A stretch of DNA of 13,470 nt. Origin: Saprospiraceae bacterium (GTDB lineage: Bacteria > Bacteroidota > Bacteroidia > Chitinophagales > Saprospiraceae). Each line of letters starts with the position of its first letter. Positions within the stretch are counted from its first letter, which is position 1. The DNA lies in the NCBI GenBank assembly GCA_007125435.1, contig SLDF01000107.1, positions 1 through 13,470 of the forward strand, in the 5' to 3' direction. Both the position numbers and the translations under genes were made by a program. Positions 1-6,440 of this stretch are shown here, in pieces. The notes under the pieces are model-generated. The model was given only the letters and a program-made list of their open reading frames with translations. It did no database searches and was not told where the DNA came from.

Positions 1-2
1 AC

Positions 3-977
3 TTCAAAGGTACTATTCGACTCGGTGCTATTTATAGAGACCAGTGGCGTAATTTTGGAAATTTCCACTCCACACCATCTTTTTTTGTCGACGCTCCTGT
101 TATAAAAGGCTTTGGTAAAAATGACTGGGTTGGTGCCGGTGGTGTTATATTTCAAGACAGAGCAGGGTCAGGTCAATTTGGAAATGGCGCTTTCCTTTTA
201 TCTGGAGCCTACCATATGGCTACAGGTGAGCAAGCAAAAAATGTATGGTCACTCGGTGTTCAATATGGTACAGGATCTCTAAGAATGAGGCGACCTTTTA
301 ATCTTACTTTTGAAGATGCTCTAATAGCAGGTCCGGGGCTGCCAAGTATAGATGAGTCAAAAATACCAATGGATCCTCAGAGGTATACCGATTTTAATGT
401 TGGATTTGTGTATACCCATAAGTTGTCCGAGTTTGATGAACGCTTTCAAGTTGGTTTGTCTGTTTCACACATTTCCATCAGAAGAGACCCTACTGCGGGT
501 ATTGGTCCAATTGATCCAGATGACCCTGACCCTGACCCGAATGAAGGTCCTGGTTTACAAGTCGGAGGTGGAGGAGGTAGGTTTGGCCTCTTACCGTCTA
601 CATTTTATGTAAGGCCGTTTCGATACAATTTAATGGCGGCTCTAGACATGAAATACAATGAAAAAATAATTCTAAGACCTGCCATGATGGCTCAGTTATT
701 TGGTAATCACCTTCAGATCATTGTCAATGCTATTGGTGGTATTGTTATTAATGAAGAAGATGATATTGCTCTTGTTGGAGGCTTGGGATATCGTGTTAAT
801 GATTCGGCCATAGCGCATTTTGGTATTGATTACAAAACTTTTAGAGCAGGTCTGGCCTGGGATATAAATGTGTCCAGCCTTGGTGCTGCTTCTGCTTTTG
901 AATTAGGTCTGACTTATATCGTGAGAATACAAAAAAGACCTGATGTACATCCTGTGATTTTCTGTCCTAGATTTTAA
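3..977 (+). CDS. PorP/SprF-family type IX secretion-associated outer-membrane protein (5' truncated by window edge)
   Basis: The frame is open from the first bases of the window to the TAA at 975-977, so about 324 C-terminal residues are present and the start lies upstream; the ATG at 216 is internal. The family is recognised from the early stretch IYRDQWRNF, the following FFVDAPVIKGFGKNDWVGAG and VIFQDRAGSGQFG, and later the LQIIVNAIGG and GLGYRVNDSAIAHFGIDYK segments. Alternating hydrophobic strands fit an outer-membrane beta-barrel. PorP and SprF are known to work with type IX secretion and gliding adhesins; which substrate or adhesin this copy serves is not visible. The usual short loop after the VGLSVSH strand is replaced by a longer Asp/Pro-rich then Gly-rich insertion (about 513-580). 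The next gene, a PorE-like OmpA protein, begins 31 bp downstream, a common pairing for this family. Family call is fairly secure; specific role is inferred. Confidence 0.85.
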   Translation, partial: FKGTIRLGAIYRDQWRNFGNFHSTPSFFVDAPVIKGFGKNDWVGAGGVIFQDRAGSGQFGNGAFLLSGAYHMATGEQAKNVWSLGVQYGTGSLRMRRPFNLTFEDALIAGPGLPSIDESKIPMDPQRYTDFNVGFVYTHKLSEFDERFQVGLSVSHISIRRDPTAGIGPIDPDDPDPDPNEGPGLQVGGGGGRFGLLPSTFYVRPFRYNLMAALDMKYNEKIILRPAMMAQLFGNHLQIIVNAIGGIVINEEDDIALVGGLGYRVNDSAIAHFGIDYKTFRAGLAWDINVSSLGAASAFELGLTYIVRIQKRPDVHPVIFCPRF

Positions 978-1008
978 ATTTTAATTAGTGATAAACGCGT
1001 GTTTAAAG

Positions 1009-3453
1009 ATGTTGAGAGAGAGCATATACATACTATTTGGGGTTTTATTTCTGGCATTCGTTGGTAATGCTCAGCCTATGTCCGGGTACCCGTATAAAAT
1101 CATGTTAGAAACTGCTGATGAAGCCCTAGACAATTTTGACTACTACAACGCATTAGAGTGGTTTGAAAAGGCATATGATGAAAAAAAATCAGAGGAATTA
1201 GCTTATACTATTGGTCACCTTAATATGCTATTGCGAGATTATGTAAGAGCAGAAAGGTGGTTTAGCAGACTCGTCAGGAATAGAAGAGCGACGCTGGAAT
1301 ATCCAGAAGCTACTTTTTACTATGCTCGTATGCTAAAGCAAGGCGGTAAGTATGAAGATGCAGAAAAGCAGTTTTTGGCCTATCTGAATAGAGAGGATGC
1401 AAATGATTCTATATTGAGACTTGCAAAACTTGAGTATGATGGACTTGTATTGATAAAAGATTTAAAACCAGTGTCGGCTGTAGCAGTGGAGCCCATCGAA
1501 TCTATTAATTATAAAAACGCCGATACAGGGCCATATCTGTATAATCCAAGAGAACTTTACTACTCAACATTTGCATCTGACTCAGTCATTGTGCTCGATG
1601 AAGATGATGTTGATTTTGAGGCCAAAATTTATAAATCTGTCTACGATGAAGAAGAAGAGACCTGGGGAGAAGCTACTGAGCTTGGCCTACAGATCAATAG
1701 GATAGGTTATCACACTTCTAATCCTACCTTTTCCAGTGACAGACAGCGTATGTATTTTACAAGAGCAGTATTACATGGGCAGCAGATTGTTGAAAGCAAA
1801 ATCTATGTATCAATTAAAGATGGCAATGACTGGTCACCTGCTGAACCTTTGAAAGGTGGTATAAATGGAAATTTTATTACGACTCATCCCGGCATAGGTG
1901 CGCTTTACGGCAGAGAAGTTTTGTTTTTTTCATGTAATAAAGAAGGTGGTGAAGGTGGCTTTGACTTATACTTCTCTACAGTTTTAGATGATTATACTGT
2001 TTCAGAGCCAGTTAACCTAGGTCCGGAGATCAATTCTTTCTTAGATGAAATTACACCGTCCTACAGGGATGGGAACCTGTATTTCTCTAGCAATGGACGT
2101 CCGGGTTATGGTGGATTTGATTTGTTCATGACGCAATGGGATGGCTCAGAATGGAGCGAGGTCGTTAATATGGGTGAAGGGTTTAATAGTCCTGCTGACG
2201 ATATGCATCTTTATCTTGACGAAACTATGGAAAACGGCTTTCTAGTTTCTAATAGAGAAGGCAGTAAATTTCTTAAAGCCAAGACTTGCTGTGATGATAT
2301 CTTTTCAGTTTCTCCGGCTAAAGTTCCAATCAACCTCTTAGCAACTATTGGAGAAAGAAGAGGTGGGTTGAGAGGTGGTCGTATCAGAATCCTTGAGCTC
2401 AAAGAGGAAGATACCTTTGAGGTTATTTCTGAACAAAATAATGATTCCAACCAGTTTGATCTATCACTTAATAGAGATAAGTCTTACGTTATAATCGCTG
2501 AACACCCAAGGTACTTTCCCGATACTATTAAAATCAACACCGTAGGCGTCACGACTGAAAAAACATATAAGAGAAAATTCGTTCTTGAAATAAAACCACC
2601 AAAAGAAGAAGAAGTTGAATTGATAACCATCAACGAACCGGTTAGGTTGAATAATATTTATTATGACTACGACGATGATAAGATATTGCCTGACGCTGAG
2701 AAAGATCTAGATTTATTATTCGATCTACTTGAGCAATATCCGACTATGGTCATAGAATTATCTTCGCATACAGACTCCAGGGGTAGTGATTCTTACAATA
2801 TGGCTCTTTCTGAGCGCAGAGCAATATCTGCAAAGAATTATCTTGTAGGTCGTGGTGCAGATGTAGAAAGAATCAAAGCGGTAGGATATGGAGAGACTCA
2901 GATACTCAATGAATGTTATAATGACGTTGAGTGTTCTGAAGAAGACCATCAGTACAACAGAAGAACAGAATTTAAAATCATTGAGGGGCCTGAGACCATA
3001 GAATTAAAAAAGCAAGTCACACCTGAGGAATTGGCCAAAATGGAAGCTGAGAAAAAGAAACGTGAAGAAGAGGAGGCTAAGAGACGTATTATCGAGCAGC
3101 AAAAACGAAAGCTTGAGGCCGAAAGACAAAAAGCTAAGGGTGAGCCAGGTATAAAGTTTGACAATATGGAAGTCAACTTTGGTCGCATGAAACAAGGAGA
3201 CAAGAAGGCCTTTACATTTACATTTATTAATACTGGTACCGCCGACCTGGAGATAGAAATGGTTTCTGCATGCGAGTGCACAACTGTTGAGTACCCAACA
3301 AAACCCATAAAACCCGGTCAAAAAGGACAGATTAAGATGTTGTTTGACAGTACTGATGAGCCTGGTATGATAGAGAAAACACTAGATGTCATACACAATT
3401 GTAAGCCTCCTGTGACTGAGCTTAAATACAAAGCCAACGTCATGGAAAGATAA
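1009..3453 (+). CDS. PorE-like OmpA-family protein: TPR, beta-propeller repeats, OmpA domain and C-terminal DUF1573-like domain
   Basis: From the ATG at 1009 the product is 814 residues; a GTG at 988 would add seven. The ATG is preferred because it gives a compact signal peptide (MLRESIYILFGVLFLAF, predicted cleavage GNA|Q near residue 21) with no lipobox cysteine. Order of parts: TPR-like helices (about 30-150); PD40/WD40-like propeller repeats (about 170-440) with FSSDRQRMYF, GGFDLYFS and YFSSNGRPGYGGFDLF; a carboxypeptidase-regulatory-like beta domain (about 450-530); an OmpA peptidoglycan-binding domain (about 541-666) with SSHTDSRGSDSYN and LSERRA, Asp589 and Arg604 matching the pair that holds diaminopimelate in E. 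coli OmpA; a Lys/Glu-rich helical linker (667-710); and a DUF1573-like Ig-fold segment (711-814) with NTGTADLEI and CECTT. The first four parts match the known architecture of PorE, which anchors type IX machinery to peptidoglycan. The last domain is an addition. Expected location is the periplasm, next to its porP-like neighbour. Confidence 0.88.
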   Translation: MLRESIYILFGVLFLAFVGNAQPMSGYPYKIMLETADEALDNFDYYNALEWFEKAYDEKKSEELAYTIGHLNMLLRDYVRAERWFSRLVRNRRATLEYPEATFYYARMLKQGGKYEDAEKQFLAYLNREDANDSILRLAKLEYDGLVLIKDLKPVSAVAVEPIESINYKNADTGPYLYNPRELYYSTFASDSVIVLDEDDVDFEAKIYKSVYDEEEETWGEATELGLQINRIGYHTSNPTFSSDRQRMYFTRAVLHGQQIVESKIYVSIKDGNDWSPAEPLKGGINGNFITTHPGIGALYGREVLFFSCNKEGGEGGFDLYFSTVLDDYTVSEPVNLGPEINSFLDEITPSYRDGNLYFSSNGRPGYGGFDLFMTQWDGSEWSEVVNMGEGFNSPADDMHLYLDETMENGFLVSNREGSKFLKAKTCCDDIFSVSPAKVPINLLATIGERRGGLRGGRIRILELKEEDTFEVISEQNNDSNQFDLSLNRDKSYVIIAEHPRYFPDTIKINTVGVTTEKTYKRKFVLEIKPPKEEEVELITINEPVRLNNIYYDYDDDKILPDAEKDLDLLFDLLEQYPTMVIELSSHTDSRGSDSYNMALSERRAISAKNYLVGRGADVERIKAVGYGETQILNECYNDVECSEEDHQYNRRTEFKIIEGPETIELKKQVTPEELAKMEAEKKKREEEEAKRRIIEQQKRKLEAERQKAKGEPGIKFDNMEVNFGRMKQGDKKAFTFTFINTGTADLEIEMVSACECTTVEYPTKPIKPGQKGQIKMLFDSTDEPGMIEKTLDVIHNCKPPVTELKYKANVMER

Positions 3454-3463
3454 GTTGTTTTTA

Positions 3464-4048
3464 ATGGTATTATTAGAGTTTCACCTCTTCGAATGGATAG
3501 CTTTTGTATCCAGTTTACTTTATACCATTTTAGCTGCCCATCGCTCTATTTGGTGTTGGGGTTTCGGTGCCATAGGGTCCTTTTTTACTTTAATATTGTG
3601 TTTACAAGCCAGCTTATTTTCTGAGTCCATATTACATGTGTTTTATATTTTAGCTGCCGTATATGGATGGTATGCATGGCATAGCGATTCTAACCATGGC
3701 GACAAATCCAAAGTTTTTACTATACAAAACATGTCGGGGCTGTTGCATTTCCTTATTATAGCAATAGGTATTATACTGACTTTATTGTTAGGTCGTTTTT
3801 GGGTACAGTTTGGGGCCGCTTTGCCGTATATTGACGCTTTTACTACATCATTTAGTTTTATAGCCACCTGGTTGATAGCAAAACGTTATTTGCAAAACTG
3901 GTTATATTGGATCATCATAGATGCTGTGAGTGTTGGTGTTTATTATTCGCGCGATATGAAGTTGCTGAGTGTACTCTTTTTTATCTATACCTTTCTTGCA
4001 GTATATGGATATTTTAAGTGGAAAGGTATGAATGATAAGAGTGCATGA
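3464..4048 (+). CDS. pnuC: PnuC-family nicotinamide riboside (vitamin) transporter
   Basis: This is a 194-residue polytopic membrane protein. The ATG at 3464, 10 bp after the preceding stop, is preferred over the in-frame TTG at 3455. PnuC features visible are the N-terminal FEWIAF helix, HRSIWCWGFG, the YGWYAW signature at residues 67-72, and the C-terminal block DAFTTSFSFIATWLIAKR followed by QNWLYWIIID (144-153), which is typical of the family. About seven hydrophobic segments can be drawn, as expected. PnuC proteins are facilitators that let nicotinamide riboside enter for NAD salvage; close relatives carry thiamine (PnuT) or riboflavin (PnuX). No NadR-like kinase or thiamine pyrophosphokinase lies nearby to decide the substrate, so nicotinamide riboside is only the default reading. 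The tight spacing suggests co-transcription with the OmpA gene, though a functional link is not obvious. Confidence 0.88.
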   Translation: MVLLEFHLFEWIAFVSSLLYTILAAHRSIWCWGFGAIGSFFTLILCLQASLFSESILHVFYILAAVYGWYAWHSDSNHGDKSKVFTIQNMSGLLHFLIIAIGIILTLLLGRFWVQFGAALPYIDAFTTSFSFIATWLIAKRYLQNWLYWIIIDAVSVGVYYSRDMKLLSVLFFIYTFLAVYGYFKWKGMNDKSA

Positions 4049-4135
4049 CTATTGCGGGGCTCCACTACAATCCATCCGTAAAGGTATTACTATTAAAACA
4101 AGACCATTTCAAAGCTGTTACTCAATAAAAATTAT

Positions 4136-5044
4136 ATGAGTACAATTGCAAGCAGTCGGCCGGCACATCAATCCAATTCGGCCATCAGAGTAATTAAATA
4201 TGCTTTGTTTAGCGCATCTATTGTGCCATCTTTTGTTGGTGCAGCATTTGCCTATTATCTAAGTCCTGCTGAGTTTAGCTTGATAAATGCCATCCTAGCT
4301 GGATTGGGTTTATTTCTCGGGCAGTCAGCCGGGGATTATTTTTATTTCTATGGAACAAACTTCCATTCCAACGGTCAGGATGCACACACTAAAATATTTG
4401 CAGGCTGGAAACCTCTATTGACTGATAGTTTCTTAGGTGATAGAGGTACGCTATGGGCAGGTGTCTTTTGTCTGGCCATTGACCTGGTAATAGCTATTTA
4501 TTTTACGTATGCAATAGGGACTGAGATTATTGTTTTGGCAGGGTTGGGCGCATTGGTAGCCATATTTTTTACGCCATTGATGCTCAAGGGGTACAAGGAG
4601 ATCGTTATATTCTTTACTTTTGGACCACTCGTTCTGGTTGGACTTGTATATGCTCTGACCACATCTTATGACCATTTAGCCGATGCCGTCCTATTGTCCT
4701 TACCGCTTGGATTTCTTATTACTGTGGTCGCTTATCTTAAAGGCGCCCGATACGAAGTCTCAACAGAAAATGACAAAACACTAGTACTCAAACTCAATAA
4801 GAAAGTCATCACCGTACTGACCATAGGTGCATATGTTGGTATGGCCGTTTTGTTTATTGTTGGTATTTTACCGTTATGGGGCCTTTTGGCTTTTGCCGCA
4901 TTACCAGTCTCTATATCTGTGTTGAAGGTCATCGATCAGTCAAAGAGTGAGATTAACGCATACCTATGGGCTGTAGTCCGTGCAATTTCAGCTTTGGTTT
5001 TGACAGGTATTGTATTTACGCTTGTTTTCACATTAAATCCTTAA
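4136..5044 (+). CDS. Degenerate UbiA-superfamily membrane protein, probable catalytically inactive paralogue of the next gene
   Basis: This is a 302-residue, very hydrophobic protein with about eight or nine membrane segments. It aligns along its length with the downstream UbiA-type protein: KPLLTDSFLG against SPLISGEVTL, FFTPLMLKGYKEIVIFFTFG against YTAPPLKLNY and LVLFFAFGPL, and the same SMPVRFG-like end of the second loop (TLVLKLN). The Asp-rich motifs that bind Mg-diphosphate in UbiA/MenA enzymes are mostly lost. The first reads GDYFYFYGTN (66-75), keeping only Asp67. At the second, the positions matching Asp204 and Asp208 of the partner are Ala204 and Val208. The frame is intact and codon use looks ordinary, so it is not a pseudogene. 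It ends 2 bp before the partner's ATG, implying coupled translation. A regulatory or structural subunit is an inference; a different lipid-binding role is possible. Confidence 0.72.
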   Translation: MSTIASSRPAHQSNSAIRVIKYALFSASIVPSFVGAAFAYYLSPAEFSLINAILAGLGLFLGQSAGDYFYFYGTNFHSNGQDAHTKIFAGWKPLLTDSFLGDRGTLWAGVFCLAIDLVIAIYFTYAIGTEIIVLAGLGALVAIFFTPLMLKGYKEIVIFFTFGPLVLVGLVYALTTSYDHLADAVLLSLPLGFLITVVAYLKGARYEVSTENDKTLVLKLNKKVITVLTIGAYVGMAVLFIVGILPLWGLLAFAALPVSISVLKVIDQSKSEINAYLWAVVRAISALVLTGIVFTLVFTLNP

Positions 5045-5046
5045 TC

Positions 5047-5970
5047 ATGTCTACTGTAACTAGAAAATTAACTTTTAAAGAATATATCATAGTTTGGGCT
5101 AAGGCTGCAAGAGCTCCTTTCCTAATTGTTAGCTTTTTGCCTGCTGTACTTGGGGGCATAATCGCTATGTCCGATGCTCAGTTTGCTTGGTGGCCGTTCA
5201 TTATAGCTGTATTTGGTGTGGTCATGGCCCATTCAGCGGCAGATTTTTTTGATGACTACTACGATTATTTGAGCGGCAATCTTGGCAATAAGGAGAAACA
5301 ATTTCACGACAGTCCGCTCATTAGTGGTGAGGTCACGTTGAATCAAGTCCTTTTTGCTGCGATACTGTGTTTTGTCGTTGGGCTTTTATGTGGCGTCTAT
5401 TTACTTTTCTTACAACCGACTGCCGTTATTTCTATGACTTTACTGGGGGCGATAGCAGTCTTCTTTTACACAGCACCTCCCTTGAAGCTTAATTATAGGG
5501 GGCTAGGTGAGTTGGTTCTGTTTTTTGCATTTGGGCCACTAATCGTGCTTGGTATTTACTGGGTTGTCGCTGGAGAGTTTAGCTGGGAAGCTGTGATTGC
5601 AGCCATTGCACCGGGTGTTTTCACGATGAACGTCGGCATCGTATCAAATATCTTCGACCATGACGATGATATTGCGTCTAAGAAGTACACCATGCCTGTG
5701 CGATTTGGTCAGGCCAATGCTGTCAAAGTTTTAGCAGCAGGCATCATTTTGGCTTACTTGTCAATCATCCTAGGGATAGTATTTGGCATGCTACCGGTTT
5801 ATGCGCTGTTGGTCTTACTCACTATACCATTGACTTATCAGACCGTCAGAGCATCAGCCAATTTTCATGACCTGGATTTGTACACCGGCGCCATGACCAA
5901 AGCTATAGCAACAGCATCCTTATCAAGTGTACTCTTGATTGTGGCTTATCTCCTTGATATGTGGATATGA
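5047..5970 (+). CDS. UbiA-family prenyltransferase (MenA-like)
   Basis: This is a 307-residue polytopic membrane protein. The start at 5047 is 2 bp after the preceding stop and gives MSTVTRKLTF; an upstream in-frame ATG at 4966 lies inside the previous gene and is unlikely. The first Asp motif is DDYYDYLSGN (69-78) and the second is SNIFDHDDD (200-208) followed by KKYTMPVRFG (212-221), matching the family layout of two cytoplasmic Asp-rich loops that bind Mg and a prenyl diphosphate. FFYTAPPLKLNYRGLGE followed by LVLFFAFGPL resembles MenA (1,4-dihydroxy-2-naphthoate prenyltransferase). The Asn that usually begins motif one is Asp69, and the last Asp of that motif is missing, so substrate choice may differ from MenA. 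The reaction would be transfer of a polyprenyl chain to an aromatic or other acceptor in the inner membrane. No men or ubi genes are adjacent, so no symbol is assigned. Confidence 0.8.
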   Translation: MSTVTRKLTFKEYIIVWAKAARAPFLIVSFLPAVLGGIIAMSDAQFAWWPFIIAVFGVVMAHSAADFFDDYYDYLSGNLGNKEKQFHDSPLISGEVTLNQVLFAAILCFVVGLLCGVYLLFLQPTAVISMTLLGAIAVFFYTAPPLKLNYRGLGELVLFFAFGPLIVLGIYWVVAGEFSWEAVIAAIAPGVFTMNVGIVSNIFDHDDDIASKKYTMPVRFGQANAVKVLAAGIILAYLSIILGIVFGMLPVYALLVLLTIPLTYQTVRASANFHDLDLYTGAMTKAIATASLSSVLLIVAYLLDMWI

Positions 5971-6021
5971 TCTGAGAGCGTTTTATTCATAATACTGTTG
6001 TTGATCGTTATCGATTTTGTG

Positions 6022-6170
6022 GCGTGACCCTACGGGTCGGGCTATCCGTTTGTATTCACAGGGCTGGCATAGGGTGTCGCAGTAGATGTGAGCGGCTTCC
6101 GCTGGTTGCCATCACATCTACGCTCTACCAACTATGCCAGTCCTGTTCATATCACTTCTATCCCTCACGC
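6022..6170 (+). repeat. Structured palindromic repeat, copy 1
   Basis: This is an element of about 149 bp bounded by GCGTGA (6022-6027) and TCACGC (6165-6170). From 6033 to 6170 it matches the reverse complement of 9078-9215 with 7 substitutions in 138 bases. Internal pairing visible by eye: a small hairpin GACCC-TAC-GGGTC (6026-6038); an outer 15-bp arm 6058-6072 with 6132-6146 (one G-T wobble); an inner perfect 10-bp arm 6082-6091 with 6112-6121; and inside it two abutting mini-hairpins, GCGG-CTT-CCGC (6092-6102) and TGG-TTG-CCA (6103-6111), with no unpaired bases at the junction. It lies between convergent genes. The open frame across it is shared with copy 2 only because the nucleotides are shared. 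Confidence 0.85.
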
Positions 6171-6284
6171 AAAAATGTGCGAATTTTGAAGAATATAGAC
6201 ATAGGAAAGCAGGTATCAATAAGCCCAGGCAATGCCAAGCCAAAGACGGCTATAATTATAATGTAAAAATTTGGAGCCGTAATA

Positions 6285-6313
6285 CCCGCCTGCTGCCATC
6301 GACAGGTGGCGGG
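6285..6313. repeat. Imperfect GC-rich hairpin
   Basis: CCCGCC (6285-6290) pairs with GGCGGG (6308-6313), followed after two mismatches by CTG/CAG around a 7-base loop. It is followed on the plus strand by AGGGATTTTC, so it could act weakly as a terminator for the UbiA genes. The short T run makes that uncertain. It may instead be a decayed intergenic palindrome. Confidence 0.45.
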
Positions 6314-6376
6314 CAGGGATTTTCTAATGCATAATTCGGGCTGAATATGAAGGCTCTAGATGATGTATTATTGTAT

Positions 6377-6415
6377 GCAAAAGTAAAGCGCCACCATTTG
6401 ACAACAGTAGCGCTT
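6377..6415 (-). terminator. Rho-independent terminator of glnN
   Basis: On the minus strand, AAGCGCTAC (6415 down to 6407) pairs with GTGGCGCTT (6394 down to 6386) as a 9-bp stem with one G-T pair and a 12-base loop, followed by the T-rich TACTTTTG. It starts about 26 bp after the glnN stop codon. There is no T run on the plus-strand side, so it looks one-directional. Confidence 0.65.
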
Positions 6416-6440
6416 CAGATGAAAAAGGATCATAAAATTG

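Larger units (their letters stand above)
5971..6440. other. Intergenic region between convergent UbiA gene and glnN
   Basis: This 470-bp stretch contains no credible gene. It holds a structured palindromic repeat (6022-6170), a short stem AGCCGT-type pair (6246-6251 with 6275-6280), a degenerate GC-rich hairpin (6285-6313) and the glnN terminator (6377-6415). Short open frames at 6024-6266 and 6134-6334 fall in the repeat and in low-constraint sequence and are not considered coding. Confidence 0.7.

Noticed and set aside
2211..3321. Several minus-strand open frames inside the OmpA-family gene
   Set aside because: They are opposite-strand shadows of a gene with clear domain structure throughout.
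4966..5046. Upstream start for the UbiA-type gene at 5047
   Set aside because: It would lie wholly within the previous gene and add a Cys-rich stretch unlike any UbiA N-terminus; the ATG at 5047 follows the previous stop by 2 bp.
6024..6266. 80-codon open frame across repeat copy 1, similar to a minus-strand frame at 9066-9344
   Set aside because: The likeness comes from shared repeat DNA that is dominated by palindromes; the similarity ends at the repeat edges, and two of the differences fall where they suit pairing rather than protein. Not treated as genes.
6134..6334. 66-codon open frame in the intergenic region
   Set aside because: It starts inside the repeat, runs through hairpins, and has no family likeness.
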